The notes: a model not told the origin generated them from the sequence alone. DNA of 64,000 bases from Phaeobacter sp. J2-8 (GCF_022867865.1 NZ_JALIEC010000003.1:186001-250000); one strand, 5' to 3'; counted from the first letter of the stretch, positions 9,554 through 20,209 are shown. Translations and numbers: made by a program.

Positions 9554-10027
9554 ATGCCACCAGAAGATCTAAAAGTTGTTGATGACACCCCCAATGCGCC
9601 GATCAGCTTGCATCAATATGTCACTTACCGGATTGCCCGCGTTCACGCAAAGCTGAATGCACAGGCCTCGCGGATTCTGCGCGAAGCATCGGGCGTGACG
9701 GTGACGCAATGGCGGGTGATTGCCCTGACCGGGGTGGCGGGCACAACGCGGCTTTCGGTCTTGGCGCGTGAATCCGCATTGGACAAAGGGTTGCTTAGCC
9801 GAAATCTCAAGACATTGATCGCTGATGGCATTGTTTCGGCGCGTGTTGATGAGCATGATCACCGGGCACAAATCCTGAAGCTGACGGCAAAAGGTCAGGA
9901 GATCTTTGAAAAAACCCTGCCGGTGACACAGGTTCGTCAACGCAGGCTGCAAGCGGACATTTCCGAAGAAGAAATGCGGGTGTTCCGCAATGTGCTGGAT
10001 AAACTGGAAGTGGCGGCAGAGGCATAA
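9554..10027 (+). CDS. MarR family transcriptional regulator
   Basis: 157 residues with the MarR winged-helix layout: a helical N-terminus (HQYVTYRIARVHAKLNAQAS), the helix-turn-helix around residues 55-95 (VTQWRVIALTGVAG; RLSVLARESALDKGLLSRN), a wing DEHDHRAQILKLTAKG and a C-terminal dimerisation helix. The start ATG at 9554 follows GGAGAGATAA. Divergent from tctCBA with a palindrome between them, so it probably represses the importer and responds to the carboxylate or a related metabolite. Confidence 0.85.
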   Translation: MPPEDLKVVDDTPNAPISLHQYVTYRIARVHAKLNAQASRILREASGVTVTQWRVIALTGVAGTTRLSVLARESALDKGLLSRNLKTLIADGIVSARVDEHDHRAQILKLTAKGQEIFEKTLPVTQVRQRRLQADISEEEMRVFRNVLDKLEVAAEA

Positions 10028-10166
10028 AGCGCCCGGACCCTTGCGCAATCTGGCGTGATCCGGGGCTTGTGATCTGCGCGGCCACCCCAGCCGTCATTGC
10101 ACACTGGACTGCATCGACACTGGCCGCCCACACACGTTGCAGAAGTCGCATCTCTCCGCGACAGCG

Positions 10167-11490
10167 TTATTCCAGAACCGTCGCCAGGCTGCGCGATAGC
10201 TTGTCCACCAATTCGCCGATCTGATCGTCGTTGATGATAAACGGCGGGGCCAGCAGGATATGATCGCCCTCGACGCCGTCAATCGTGCCGCTCATGGGAT
10301 AACAGATCAGACCATTGGCCATTGCGGCCTTCTTCAAACGCGCGGCCACCTGTTTTTCCGGGGCAAAAGGGGCCTTGGTGTCGCGATCCGCCACCAATTC
10401 GATGCCGCGAAACATGCCGCGCCCGCGCAAATCGCCGACATGCGGGTTCTGGCCGAATTCGGCCTCCAATGCCTTGCTTAATTGGGTGCCCATCTGCATC
10501 GCCCGCGCCGCCATGCCGCCCTCTGTCAGTTTGGTCACCACCACATCGGCAGCCGCACAGGCAACGGGATGGCCGATATAGGTGTGACCATGCTGGAAAA
10601 ATCCGCTGCCGGTCTCGATTGCGGCATAGATCGCACCAGAGCACAGCATTGCGCCAATGGGTTGATACCCGGCGCCCAGACCTTTGGCGATGGTCAGAAT
10701 ATCCGGGCTGACACCATCCTGTTCACAGGCAAATACCGTGCCCGTCCGCCCCATGCCGCACATCACTTCGTCCAGGATCAAAAGGATGCCGTGGCGATCG
10801 CAGATCTCGCGGATGCGTTTGAAATATCCCTTGACCGCCGGCACCGCCCCGGCGGTCGCCCCGACAACCGGCTCTGCCAGAAAACCGATCACATTTTCCG
10901 GGCCCAACCGCTGAATTTCGGTTTCCAGCTCGTCAGCGGCGCGCAGCCCATAGTCTTCTTCGGTTTCGCCAGCCGCGCGCAGGCGATATTCGTAACAGGG
11001 CGCAATATGGCTGGCGGACACCATCACCGGGTCAAATGGCGCGCGTCGCCACATATTGCCGCCGGTGCCAAGCGCGCCCAGCGTGTTGCCGTGATAGCTT
11101 TGCCGACGCGCGATGAATTTGGTGCGCTGCGGTTGGCCGATTTCGATCATGTATTGTCGGGCCAGTTTCAGGGCGGATTTAACCGCCTCTGACCCGCCAG
11201 AGCCGAAATAGACCCGGTCCAGCCCCTGTGGCGCGGCATCAATCAACCGATCCGCCAGCGATTTCGGCGGGGGCCGATGTGAAAAACCCGGTATGGGCAA
11301 AATCCAATGTGTCCAATTGGGTCTTTATTGCGGAAATCACATCCGGGTCACTGTGGCCAAGACAGGACACCGCCGCCCCGCCAGATCCGTCAAGATAGGC
11401 CTTGCCCTGAGCATCATAAAGATAGATCCCGTCGCCGCGAACGGCTGTTGGCAGGGTGGCGCGGCAATGGCGTGGAAACACATGGGACAT
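10167..11490 (-). pseudogene. Class III PLP-dependent aminotransferase, frameshifted
   Basis: The N-terminal piece (from ATG 11490, with a strong GGAGGT ribosome binding site 5-6 bases upstream) runs to FAHTGFFTSAPAE and then goes out of frame, stopping at 11239. The remainder (LADRLIDAAPQGLDRVYFG to the stop at 10167) is in another frame and contains the class III features: the glycine-rich FGSGGSEAVKSALK, LILDEVMCGMGRTG, and the PLP lysine in TIAKGLGAGYQPIGAM. Deleting one base of the TTT at 11262-11264 (plus-strand numbering) restores a continuous protein of about 440 residues. Probably an aspartate- or omega-amino acid:pyruvate-type aminotransferase; substrate unknown. The lesion may be a sequencing error. 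Confidence 0.8.
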
Positions 11491-11891
11491 AGGTCACCTC
11501 CGGCTGGTGTTCAATCGAACCAAAAAAACCGCAAGTTGACAATGCCGGAAACAACGTGAACATTCCCCCTGTACCTGGTGGAGATTGTTTTGTCCCTGAC
11601 CATCGAGCCGCGCTCAGCCAATTGTTATGCTATGTTGACCGGTGCTCTTTGGCAGCTTTCTGAATTTGGGGTCGTGTTGGCGATCGTGCCAAATCGACCA
11701 CCGGCAGTGGACAGCACGCACATCTCGGCCATCAGCACCCGAACCCCGCAGATCAAGCGGCGCACCGGTGTGACGCAAAAGACAGGATATGCGCCAGCGC
11801 CTATCCTGGGATCGAAGGTAAGAGCCGCGCTCCGGCACAAGATCGGGACCGGCAGCCCAGATGCCTATCCAATCCAAGAGGGAGAAACTCA
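11491..11891. other. Intergenic gap between divergent units, no gene seen
   Basis: About 400 bases between the class III aminotransferase (reverse) and the TAXI binding-protein gene (forward). Short open frames on both strands have no recognisable protein features. A TTGACA lies at about 11536-11541 but no convincing -10 follows it. The right end carries the ribosome binding site AGAGGGAGA of the TAXI gene. It must hold both promoters, but I cannot place them. Confidence 0.5.
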
Positions 11892-12863
11892 ATGTTTTCA
11901 CAACTGAAACTCACCGCCGCAGGCATTGCCGCCGCGGCTGTCCTGGCGCCCGCCGCGCTGGTGGCTGAGGAATTCATCACCATCGGCACCGGCGGCGTGA
12001 CCGGCGTGTATTACCCGACCGGCGGCGCGATCTGTCGTCTGGTGAACAAGGGCCGGCGCGATCATGGCGTGCGCTGCTCGGTGGAATCGACCGGCGGGTC
12101 GGTCTACAACATCAACACCATCCGCGAAGGCGAGCTGGAATTTGGCGTGGCCCAGTCGGACTGGCAGTACCATGCTTATAACGGGTCTTCGTCCTTCTCT
12201 GACGCGGGTGCGTTCGAAGGTCTGCGGGCGGTCTTTTCGGTTCACCCCGAACCCTTCACAGTGGTGGCCCGCGCCGACAGCGGCATCGCATCCTTTGCGG
12301 ATCTCAAGGGCAAGCGGGTCAATATCGGCAACCCCGGTTCCGGCCAGCGCGGCACAATGGAAGTGTTGATGGAGGCCATGGGCTGGTCCACCGATGATTT
12401 CGCTTTGGCAACCGAGCTGAAGGCAGCCGAGCAGTCAGCGGCGCTTTGCGACAACCAGATCGACGCCATGGTCTATACCGTGGGTCACCCGTCGGGCTCG
12501 ATCCAGGAGGCAACAACCGCCTGTGATTCCGTCCTGGTGGAAGTGTCCGGTGATGCGGTCGCGGGACTGGTCAACGACAACCCGTTCTATTCGGTCGCCA
12601 CGATCCCCGGCGGCATGTATCGCGGCAATGATGCCGACACCACCACGTTTGGTGTGCGCGCAACATTTGTGACCTCTGCGGATGTGTCCGAAGATGTGGT
12701 CTACACGCTGGTCAGCGGTGTTTTTGAAAACTTCGACGATTTCAAAAGCCTGCACCCGGCCTTCGCCAATCTGACCGAAGCGGAAATGGTCTCTGCCAGC
12801 CTGTCGGCGCCGCTGCATGATGGCGCGGCCAAATACTACAAGGAAAAAGGCTGGATCGAGTGA
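11892..12863 (+). CDS. TAXI family TRAP transporter substrate-binding protein
   Basis: 323 residues with a signal peptide ([20 protein letters not shown]). The mature start [19 protein letters not shown] is the hallmark of TAXI (TRAP-associated extracytoplasmic immunogenic) binding proteins, a bilobal periplasmic fold. [17 protein letters not shown] near residue 142 is a second family motif. It delivers a ligand, often a small organic acid or amino acid, to the fused TRAP permease downstream. Good ribosome binding site (GAGGGAGAAACTCA) before the ATG. The ligand cannot be predicted. Confidence 0.92.
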   Translation: MFSQLKLTAAGIAAAAVLAPAALVAEEFITIGTGGVTGVYYPTGGAICRLVNKGRRDHGVRCSVESTGGSVYNINTIREGELEFGVAQSDWQYHAYNGSSSFSDAGAFEGLRAVFSVHPEPFTVVARADSGIASFADLKGKRVNIGNPGSGQRGTMEVLMEAMGWSTDDFALATELKAAEQSAALCDNQIDAMVYTVGHPSGSIQEATTACDSVLVEVSGDAVAGLVNDNPFYSVATIPGGMYRGNDADTTTFGVRATFVTSADVSEDVVYTLVSGVFENFDDFKSLHPAFANLTEAEMVSASLSAPLHDGAAKYYKEKGWIE

Positions 12864-12885
12864 TCTGCGCCTGATGACGTGACAA

Positions 12886-12913
12886 AAACCGGGGGCGTGC
12901 GCGTCCCCGGTTT
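12886..12913 (+). terminator. GC-rich stem-loop between TAXI gene and TRAP permease
   Basis: AAACCGGGG pairs with CCCCGGTTT around a 10-base loop, just after the binding-protein stop codon. There is no long T run, so it is more likely a 3' stabilising or attenuating hairpin that raises binding-protein mRNA over permease mRNA than a full terminator. Confidence 0.55.
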
Positions 12914-12966
12914 GCCGTGCTTACGAACCAAACAAGGTCTGCCGGACAACGGCAACAGGGGGTCAG

Positions 12967-15579
12967 ATGTCGGAACAAGCAAATCGCGCATTAAGCGAGG
13001 AAGAGCTTCAGGAACTTGTCGCCGCCAGCGACAGCGGGGCGCGCAGCCCGACCGGGGCGGTTGGCATATTTGTCGCCGCGGTGGCGTTGATCTGGTCGGT
13101 GTTTCAGGTACTGCTGGCGTCGCCATCCGCGCCCTATATCCTGCCCGGTGATCTGATCAACAATTCCCGCCAGATCCATCTGGCCTTTGCTGTTTTCCTG
13201 GCCGCCATGGCCTATCCCTTGTTCAAATCCAGCCCGCGCCACTATATCCCCTGGTACGATTGGGCGCTGGGCATCGCCGGGGCGTTTCTGGCGCTTTACG
13301 GGTATTTCTTTTACGCCAAGATCGTCGGCAACGGCGGTTTGGCCGATGATTTAGACGCGCTTTTCGCGCTGGCGGGGCTGATCTTGTTGTTCATCGCCTC
13401 TTACCGGGTGCTTGGCCCGGTCATGGTCGTTTTGGCGGTGGTCTTTCTGTTTTATGTCTTCTTTGGCTCGTCCGAGGCCGTGCCGGATCAGATCCGCTGG
13501 GCCGGGGCATCCCTGCGCAAGGCGATGAGCCACATGTGGATCACCTCCGAAGGTGTCTTTGGCATCGCGCTGGGGGTTTCCACCAAATTCGTCTTCCTCT
13601 TTGTGCTGTTTGGCGCGCTGTTGGATAAGGCCGGGGCGGGCAATTACTTCATCAAAATGGCCTTTGGTGCGCTTGGCCACCTGCGTGGTGGTCCGGCCAA
13701 GGCCGCCGTTGTCGGCTCTGCCGCAACGGGGCTGATTTCCGGTTCGTCGATTGCCAATGTGGTGACCACCGGCACATTCACCATTCCGCTGATGAAACGG
13801 GTTGGTTTCAGCGCGGAAAAGGCCGGCTCGGTCGAGGTTGCCTCGTCCGTCAACGGCCAGATCATGCCGCCGGTCATGGGGGCCGCGGCCTTTCTCATGG
13901 TGGAATATGTCGGCATTTCCTATGTCGAGGTCATCACCCACGCCTTCCTGCCTGCGATCATTTCCTACATCGCGCTGGTCTATATCGTTCACCTGGAGGC
14001 GGTGAAAAACAACATGCCGACGATCGGCAACAAGGTGGTGAACCTGTTCAACACGATCCTTGGCATGTTTGGCTTCTTTGCCGGATTTGCGGTGCTGTGT
14101 TACGCGACAAAATTCCCGGTGCAGCTGATCACGTCGATGTTCCCGGCTGGATCGGGCTGGATTTTGGCGGCCCTGTTGGCGGCGGTCTATATCGCGCTGA
14201 TCTATCTTGCGTCGACCGTTGCGGACCTTGAACCCGATGATCCCAACGCCGAGGTTGTGGAACTTCCCGAGATCCCGAAAATTTATAAATCCGGTCTTTA
14301 TTACCTGCTGCCGATCATCGTGCTGGTGTATTTCCTGATGATCGAGCGCAAATCGCCGGGTCTGTCGGCGTTCTGGGCGACCTTCCTGTTGTTTGGCATC
14401 CTGCTGACGCAAAAGACGCTCAAGGCGTTTTTCCGTGGCGAGGACAATGCGATTTCCCGCCTGCGTGAGGGCGGTGTTGATCTGATCGAAGGCATGATTG
14501 ACGGCGCGCGCAACATGATCGGCATCGGTCTTGCAACCGCAACCGCCGGTATCATCGTCGGCACCGTGTCGCTGACCGGAATTGGCCAGGTGATGGCGGA
14601 TTTTGTTGAATTCCTGTCTGGCGGCAATCTTATCCTGATGCTGATCTTTGTGGCGATCTTGTCGCTGATCCTTGGCATGGGGCTTCCGACGACGGCGAAC
14701 TATATCGTTGTGTCATCGCTGATGGTTGCCGTTGTGGTCGAACTGGGCGCGCAATCGGGACTGGTGGTGCCGTTGATCGCGGTGCATCTGTTTGTGTTCT
14801 ATTTCGGGATCATGGCGGATGTGACGCCGCCGGTGGGGCTGGCCAGTTTTGCCGCCGCCGCGGTGTCGGGCGGGGATGCGATCCGCACCGGTTTTGTCGC
14901 TTTCTTCTATTCGCTGCGCACCGTGGCGTTGCCGTTTGTGTTTATCTTCAACACCGATTTGTTGCTGATCGACGTGACCTGGTATCAGGGGATCATTGTG
15001 TTCATTGTCGCGACCATCGGCATTCTGGTGTTCACCGCCGCGACAATGGGCTGGTTCCTGACCAAGACCCGGATCTGGGAAACCGTGGCGCTGTTGCTGG
15101 TGGCCTTTGCCCTGTTCCGGCCCGGCGTCTTCATGAACCAGCTGCAACCCCCCTTTGTTCAGATCGAGCCCGCCGCATTCTCGCAGGCGGTTGGGGATGC
15201 CGAACCGGGCAGCCAGCTGCGGGTTGTCGTGTCGGGACCGGATTTTGATACGCTGGAGATGAAGGATCTGACCGTGCCTGTCACGGTGCCGGATGTGGAC
15301 GGCGCAGAGGCGCGGCTTGATGCCCTGGGCTTTGTGCTGATCCCCGAGGGCGATGTGGTGCGGCTGGACGAGCCGGGATTTGGCACCGATCTGGGCGATG
15401 CTCTGGCGTCGTTTGATTTCTACGGCGATGATCCGGTGGCGATTGCCAGCGTTCAGGCCAGTGCCGATCAATGGCCCAAAGAGCTGATCTTTATCCCGGC
15501 GCTGATGTTGCTGGCGCTGATTGCCTACTTGCAGTCCCGCCGGGCGCAACCCACGATCCGCGAAGGAGAACCGGCATGA
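12967..15579 (+). CDS. TRAP transporter 4TM/12TM fused permease with DUF3394 C-terminus
   Basis: 870 residues. The small (DctQ-like) and large (DctM-like) TRAP membrane subunits are fused, as is usual for TAXI systems. SGSSIANVVTTGTFTIPLMK, VNGQIMPPVMGAAAFLM and LGMGLPTTANYIVVSSLM are classic DctM motifs. After the last DctM segments about 150 residues (from about 710, QPPFVQIEPAAFSQAV) form a soluble region resembling DUF3394, then one more membrane segment. Sodium-driven secondary import is expected from the family. ATG at 12967; the stop overlaps the UspA start (ATGA). Confidence 0.92.
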   Translation: MSEQANRALSEEELQELVAASDSGARSPTGAVGIFVAAVALIWSVFQVLLASPSAPYILPGDLINNSRQIHLAFAVFLAAMAYPLFKSSPRHYIPWYDWALGIAGAFLALYGYFFYAKIVGNGGLADDLDALFALAGLILLFIASYRVLGPVMVVLAVVFLFYVFFGSSEAVPDQIRWAGASLRKAMSHMWITSEGVFGIALGVSTKFVFLFVLFGALLDKAGAGNYFIKMAFGALGHLRGGPAKAAVVGSAATGLISGSSIANVVTTGTFTIPLMKRVGFSAEKAGSVEVASSVNGQIMPPVMGAAAFLMVEYVGISYVEVITHAFLPAIISYIALVYIVHLEAVKNNMPTIGNKVVNLFNTILGMFGFFAGFAVLCYATKFPVQLITSMFPAGSGWILAALLAAVYIALIYLASTVADLEPDDPNAEVVELPEIPKIYKSGLYYLLPIIVLVYFLMIERKSPGLSAFWATFLLFGILLTQKTLKAFFRGEDNAISRLREGGVDLIEGMIDGARNMIGIGLATATAGIIVGTVSLTGIGQVMADFVEFLSGGNLILMLIFVAILSLILGMGLPTTANYIVVSSLMVAVVVELGAQSGLVVPLIAVHLFVFYFGIMADVTPPVGLASFAAAAVSGGDAIRTGFVAFFYSLRTVALPFVFIFNTDLLLIDVTWYQGIIVFIVATIGILVFTAATMGWFLTKTRIWETVALLLVAFALFRPGVFMNQLQPPFVQIEPAAFSQAVGDAEPGSQLRVVVSGPDFDTLEMKDLTVPVTVPDVDGAEARLDALGFVLIPEGDVVRLDEPGFGTDLGDALASFDFYGDDPVAIASVQASADQWPKELIFIPALMLLALIAYLQSRRAQPTIREGEPA

Positions 15580-16007
15580 CCGCGAGTGTACTTTGTGCCA
15601 TCGACATCAACCGCCCCGAAGATGAAAAGCGGGTTCTGGAAACGGCGGCACGGCTGGCCGATCTGGATGGCGCCCGTCTGGATGTGATCACCGTGGTGCC
15701 GGATTTCGGCGCCAGTCTGGTAGGGGTCTATTTTCAGGACCATCAGGTCGAAACCGCCCGTGACAAGGCCGGGGAAATCCTGAAAACCACGGTGGAGGCC
15801 AGCCTGGGATCAGAGCGTAACAAATCGGTGCGCCATATCGTTGCGATCGGGCGGGTCTATGAAGAGGTGCTGAAGGCGGCGGGACTGGCCGATAGCGATC
15901 TGATCGTGATTGGCGCCCATCGCCCGGATTTCAAAGACTACCTGCTTGGCCCCAATGCCGCGCGGGTGGTGCGCCATTCGACCTGCTCGGTTTATGTGGT
16001 GCGCTGA
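15576..16007 (+). CDS. Universal stress protein UspA-like, TRAP-associated
   Basis: 143 residues with an ATP-binding Usp fold: the N-terminal strand SVLCAIDINRPED and the C-terminal loop VIGAHRPDFKDYLLGPNAARVVRHSTCSVYVVR (split here as the phosphate-binding G-x2-H...G-x-N motif). Its ATG overlaps the permease stop, so it is translated together with the transporter. Usp proteins next to TRAP genes are known (TeaD with TeaABC) and can bind ATP to modulate uptake; the same role is inferred here. Confidence 0.88.
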   Translation: MTASVLCAIDINRPEDEKRVLETAARLADLDGARLDVITVVPDFGASLVGVYFQDHQVETARDKAGEILKTTVEASLGSERNKSVRHIVAIGRVYEEVLKAAGLADSDLIVIGAHRPDFKDYLLGPNAARVVRHSTCSVYVVR

Positions 16008-16176
16008 TCTGTTGCCTGTTTATTGCGCGCCCTGCGGTCGATTTGCCCCGATGACCGCGGGCGCGTGACAGGATTCCGCCAGGGAAAGCTCGGCGTTACA
16101 AACCTTTCGCAAAACTGCAAACTATCGGTCGCATAACCTGAGTACCCGGCCCACGGACATGGTGCCGGGGGATGGA

Positions 16177-16971
16177 ATGCTAGAAGTAAATGCGCTGACG
16201 AAGATTTTTGGCGGCAACACAGCTGTCGACAATGTCAGCTTTACGGTGGATCGGCCCATGATGGTCGGGATCATCGGCGCCTCGGGTGCGGGCAAATCGA
16301 CGCTCCTGCGCATGTTCAATCGCCTGACCGACGCCAGCAGCGGCGAAATCCTGTTTCAAGGACATGATGTTACCAAGCTGAAAGGCGCAGAGATGCGCAA
16401 CTGGCAATCGCAATGTGCGATGATCTTTCAGCAATTCAACCTCGTCCCGCGTATGGATGTGGTGTCGAACGTGTTGCACGGCACGTTGAACCGCCGCTCG
16501 ACGCTGGCGACGATGTTCAATCAATATCCGACCGAAGATATTCACCGGGCCATTGATATTCTCGACCGGCTCGGCATTGCGGATCACGCCACGAAACGCG
16601 CCGAGGCGCTTTCGGGTGGCCAGCAACAGCGGGTCGCGATTGCCCGTGGGCTGATGCAGGATCCCCAGATCATTCTGGCGGATGAACCCATTGCCTCGCT
16701 TGATCCGATGAATGCCCAGATCGTGATGGAGGCCCTGCGCCGCATTCACGACGAAGACGGCCGCACCGTTGTGGCCAACCTGCACACGCTCGACACCGCC
16801 CGCCGCTATTGCGACCGCATCATTGGTATGCGGGCCGGGCGCGTGGTGTTTGACGGCTTGCCCGAACAGCTGACCACAGGCGCAGCGCGCGACATCTACG
16901 GCGCGTCGGGTGCCTTTTCCGAAGCGGCGACCTCGACCGAGATCACCGCATTGGATGCGGTGCCTGCCTGA
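16177..16971 (+). CDS. phnC: Phosphonate ABC transporter ATP-binding protein PhnC
   Basis: About 264 residues with a full ABC ATPase: Walker [11 protein letters not shown]-loop [15 protein letters not shown], signature [14 protein letters not shown], Walker B QIILADEP and H-loop NLHTLD. The wording around the Q-loop is typical of PhnC. The ATG at 16177 is preferred over one at 16159 because GGGGGA lies just upstream and the next residues ([11 protein letters not shown]) begin the domain. It energises PhnE-PhnE with PhnD as receptor. First gene of phnCDEE; no clear Pho box was found upstream. Confidence 0.93.
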   Translation: MLEVNALTKIFGGNTAVDNVSFTVDRPMMVGIIGASGAGKSTLLRMFNRLTDASSGEILFQGHDVTKLKGAEMRNWQSQCAMIFQQFNLVPRMDVVSNVLHGTLNRRSTLATMFNQYPTEDIHRAIDILDRLGIADHATKRAEALSGGQQQRVAIARGLMQDPQIILADEPIASLDPMNAQIVMEALRRIHDEDGRTVVANLHTLDTARRYCDRIIGMRAGRVVFDGLPEQLTTGAARDIYGASGAFSEAATSTEITALDAVPA

Positions 16972-17032
16972 CGTTTCCCACCTTTTCACCAGCCCCGAAT
17001 GACCGATGGGGCGTATTTCACGGAGAAGACTC

Positions 17033-17935
17033 ATGAAAAATCTGCTTGTTGCCCTGATGGCCACAACCGCCATCGCGGCCCCCGCCATGGCCCAGGACAT
17101 CACCGAATTCCGCATCGGCATCCTTGGTGGCGAAAACGCCCAGGACCGTCTGAACAGCCACGAGTGCCTGAAAGAATACACCGAAGAAACATTGGGTGTT
17201 GAAACCAAACTGTTCGCCCCTGCCGATTATGACGGCGTGATCCAGGGTCTTCTGGGTGGCACAATCGACATGGCGTGGCTTGGTGCCTCGGCCTATGCCA
17301 AAACCTATCTGACCGACCCCGAAGCGGTGACACCGGTTCTGGTCAAGATCAACCTTGACGGTTCTTACGGCTATCACTCGATCGGCTTTGCCCGCAAAGA
17401 CGCCGGCGTTGCTTCGCTGGACGACATGAAGGGCAAAGTGTTCGGCTTTGGCGATCCCAACTCGACCTCCGGCTACCTGATCCCGTCGATCGAGATCCCT
17501 GACGCAACCGGCGCCAGCATGGAATCCGGCGACTACTTTGGTGAAGTGAAATTCACCGGCGGTCACGAGCAGACCATCGTTGCGGTCAACAATGGTGATG
17601 TCGACGCCGGTGTGACCTGGGCCGACGGCCAGGGCGAATGGGAAGACGGCTTCAACTCGGGCGCGCTGCGCAAAGCGGTTGACGCTGGCCTGATCGACAT
17701 GAACGATCTGGTTGAAATCTGGCGCTCGAAGCCGATCCCGGAAGGCCCGATTGTTCTGCGCACGTCGCTGCCGGAAGAAGTCAAAGCCAAAATGACCGCC
17801 ATGGTTGATGGCATGTATGACGCCGACAAAGAATGTACCTACAACATCTCTGCCGGTGAATCGCTGGGCTTCGACCCGATCACCCATGACGCATATCTGT
17901 CGATCATCGCGGCACGTCAGTCGAAATCGAACTGA
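17033..17935 (+). CDS. phnD: Phosphonate ABC transporter substrate-binding protein PhnD
   Basis: 300 residues with a signal peptide ending AAPAMAQ. The mature protein carries PhnD features: FRIGILGGENAQDRL, LFAPADYDGVIQGLLGG, MAWLGASAYAKTY, and GFGDPNSTSGYLIPS near residue 140, where the serine/threonine loop binds the phosphonate group. The C-terminal half has VTWADGQGEWEDGF and IPEGPIVLRTSLP. ATG at 17033 follows CGGAGAAGACTC. It captures alkylphosphonates in the periplasm for PhnCE. Confidence 0.94.
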   Translation: MKNLLVALMATTAIAAPAMAQDITEFRIGILGGENAQDRLNSHECLKEYTEETLGVETKLFAPADYDGVIQGLLGGTIDMAWLGASAYAKTYLTDPEAVTPVLVKINLDGSYGYHSIGFARKDAGVASLDDMKGKVFGFGDPNSTSGYLIPSIEIPDATGASMESGDYFGEVKFTGGHEQTIVAVNNGDVDAGVTWADGQGEWEDGFNSGALRKAVDAGLIDMNDLVEIWRSKPIPEGPIVLRTSLPEEVKAKMTAMVDGMYDADKECTYNISAGESLGFDPITHDAYLSIIAARQSKSN

Positions 17936-17953
17936 TCGCGATTTGTGATTTTG

Positions 17954-17979
17954 CGGGCTTCTCCTTCGGGAGGGGCCCG
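17954..17979 (+). terminator. Stem-loop with TTCG tetraloop after phnD
   Basis: CGGGC and CTCC pair with GGAG and GCCCG around a TTCG loop, with a small internal bulge; TTTCTT follows. It lies in the 68-base gap between phnD and phnE. It may be a partial terminator or an mRNA stabiliser that favours the binding protein over the permeases. Confidence 0.65.
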
Positions 17980-18003
17980 TTTCTTATGTGAGGCAGGATC
18001 CCC

Positions 18004-18886
18004 ATGGCCGAAATGAGCGCCGCTGACGAACACTTGCGCGATTTGCGCAATGATTACCTGGCAATGAAACGCCAAAAGAGCCGCTATGGCGGCGTGTTGT
18101 TGCTGGTCTTTGTGGCGCTGATGACCTCGGGCTTTGTGATGGTCGATGACCGCAACGCCTGGCGGGTTCTGGGACGGGTTGCATCGCATCGGTGATTTCC
18201 CGGCCGAAGTTCTCGGCGAAGCGGGCGAGAAGCTGGCGCTGTTGCCTGGGCATCTTTTGCATTTTCTTCCGGCCTTGCTGGAAACCATCAATATTGCGGC
18301 CGCAGCGACGCTGTTTGGCGGGTTGGTCGCAATCGTGATTTCGCTTTTGGCCACCCGTGGGCTGGCGCGCTGGCCGCGTTTGATCCCGGTGTTTCGCCGC
18401 ATGATGGATGTGATGCGCGCGGTGCCAGAAATCGTGATTGCGCTGGTGCTGATCTTTGTCCTTGGCGGTGGCCCGGTTCCGGCGATGATCGCCATTGCGT
18501 TTCATACGGTTGGGGCGCTGGGCAAATTGTTTTCCGAGGTCAATGAAAACGCCTCGTTGAAACCGATCGAAGGATTGCATTCCGTCGGAGCGACCTGGAC
18601 CCAGCGCATGGTGCTGGGCGTGATCCCGCAAGTGGCACCAAACTATCTCAGCTATGCGCTGCTGCGGTTCGAAATCAACATTCGCGCCTCTGCGATCCTT
18701 GGTTTTGTCGGGGCCGGCGGCATTGGCTATGAGCTGAAGAACGCCATGTCCTGGGGGCAGGGCAAATACGACGAGGCGGCGGCGATTTTCATTCTGTTGT
18801 TCGCCACCATCATGTTGATCGACCAATTGTCCAGCCGCTATCGCGACCGGTTGACCCATGGCGCCGCAGGGGAGAGAACCCAATGA
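18004..18886 (+). pseudogene. phnE: Phosphonate ABC transporter permease PhnE (first copy), frameshifted
   Basis: The first frame, from ATG 18004, gives the cytoplasmic N-terminus and first membrane segment (YGGVLLLVFVALMTSGFVMV), then fails and stops at 18195. The remaining permease continues in another frame from about 18160 (GGFWDGLHRIGDFPAEVLGE) to 18886 and contains the PhnE coupling-loop region KLFSEVNENASLKPIEGLHS and LGFVGAGGIGYELKNA. Removing a T near 18160 restores about 293 residues. The remainder is well conserved, so the indel could be a sequencing error. Overlaps the second phnE by four bases. Confidence 0.85.
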
Positions 18887-20208
18887 CCGATGCAACCCAC
18901 GCCGCCCCGACCGATTTGCTGAAAAGCCGCGCTCAGGCGCATTTGTCACGCAAGAAGATTGTGGCGCTGGCGGTGCCCGCCGTGATCCTGGTCTATCTGA
19001 CCTATGTGTTCTTTGCCTTTGACATTCCGGGGCTGAGCCAGCGCGCCAGCCTCGACAATGCCCGCGCGTTGGTGGCCGATAGCTATAGCTACAAGACACA
19101 TGTGACCCGCGACAACCGCAATGGCGAGGTGTCGCTGGCCATCGAAGGCGAACGCAAGGGCAGATACCCGGAAGGCACATCGCCGGACTGGGTGACACTT
19201 GGCGATACCGACACAGTGATTGATCTGGCAGAGGATGGCACGGTGACCTTTGGGGCACAGACCATCACCCAGGTGATCCCCGGCTATGGCACCATCACCG
19301 CCACCCCTGGACGCAACGGTGTGCAGGCGGTCTTGCCCGAAGGTCCGTTGCCAGAGTGGATCAACCTGTCGAAAAACCGCATGACCGTCACATTGGACAA
19401 TGCCCGGCTGACCGTGACCCGTAACCGGTCAGAGGTGTTCCGCTATTTCACCGGCTGGGAATTGTTCTTCTTCACCCTCGACAGCCGCTATCATGGCATG
19501 GGCTTTGGCGAATTGGTGACGCGTGCCTTTTCGGGCGAATTTGCGGCGATATTCAGTGATTTCTGGAACAATGCCATGTGGCGCCACGGCGAGGTCGCCT
19601 GGGCGATGTTTGAAACTGTGTTGATGGCGTTTCTTGGCACATTCGGGGCGGCGATGGTCGCCTTGCCGCTGGCCTTTATGGCGGCGCGTAACTTTGCCCC
19701 GCTGATGGTGGTGCGTATGGCGGTGCGGCGGGTGTTCGATTTCCTGCGCGGTGTCGACGCCCTGATCTGGACGATCATTCTGGCGCGGGCCTTTGGACCG
19801 GGGCCGTTGACCGGGTCTTTGGCGATTTTGCTGACCGATACCGGCACCTTTGGCAAATTGTTCTCTGAGGCGCTGGAAAACGTCGACAAGAAACAGATCG
19901 AGGGCATCCGGTCGACCGGGGCCAAGCCGCTGCAACGCTATCGCTTTGGTGTGATCCCACAGCTGACGCCGGTGTTGCTTAGTCAGGTGCTCTATTATCT
20001 GGAATCCAACACACGGTCCGCGACCATCATTGGGGCCATCACCGGTGGTGGCATTGGTTTGATGCTGACCCAGGCCATGGCAACACATAAGGATTGGGAA
20101 GAGGTCAGCTATTACATTCTGTTGATCCTCGGTGTGGTCATGGTGATGGATTGGGTGTCGGGCAAGTTGCGCGAGCGGCTGATTGCCGGCAGCAGCGACG
20201 GGAAATGA
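18883..20208 (+). CDS. phnE: Phosphonate ABC transporter permease PhnE (second copy, extended)
   Basis: 441 residues, longer than the usual PhnE of about 260-290. One membrane segment lies near residues 25-45, then a predicted periplasmic region of about 150 residues rich in beta strands (roughly 50-190), then the permease core with FSEALENVDKKQIEGIRSTG (coupling loop) and AITGGGIGLMLTQAM. Two PhnE proteins, one with such an insertion, are common in alphaproteobacterial phn operons and probably form a heterodimeric channel. ATG overlaps the stop of the first phnE. Confidence 0.9.
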   Translation: MTDATHAAPTDLLKSRAQAHLSRKKIVALAVPAVILVYLTYVFFAFDIPGLSQRASLDNARALVADSYSYKTHVTRDNRNGEVSLAIEGERKGRYPEGTSPDWVTLGDTDTVIDLAEDGTVTFGAQTITQVIPGYGTITATPGRNGVQAVLPEGPLPEWINLSKNRMTVTLDNARLTVTRNRSEVFRYFTGWELFFFTLDSRYHGMGFGELVTRAFSGEFAAIFSDFWNNAMWRHGEVAWAMFETVLMAFLGTFGAAMVALPLAFMAARNFAPLMVVRMAVRRVFDFLRGVDALIWTIILARAFGPGPLTGSLAILLTDTGTFGKLFSEALENVDKKQIEGIRSTGAKPLQRYRFGVIPQLTPVLLSQVLYYLESNTRSATIIGAITGGGIGLMLTQAMATHKDWEEVSYYILLILGVVMVMDWVSGKLRERLIAGSSDGK

Positions 20209-20209
20209 C

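Noticed and set aside
16008-16176. Pho box upstream of phnC
   Set aside because: Only isolated TGACA-like fragments are present; no two 7-bp direct repeats with correct spacing.
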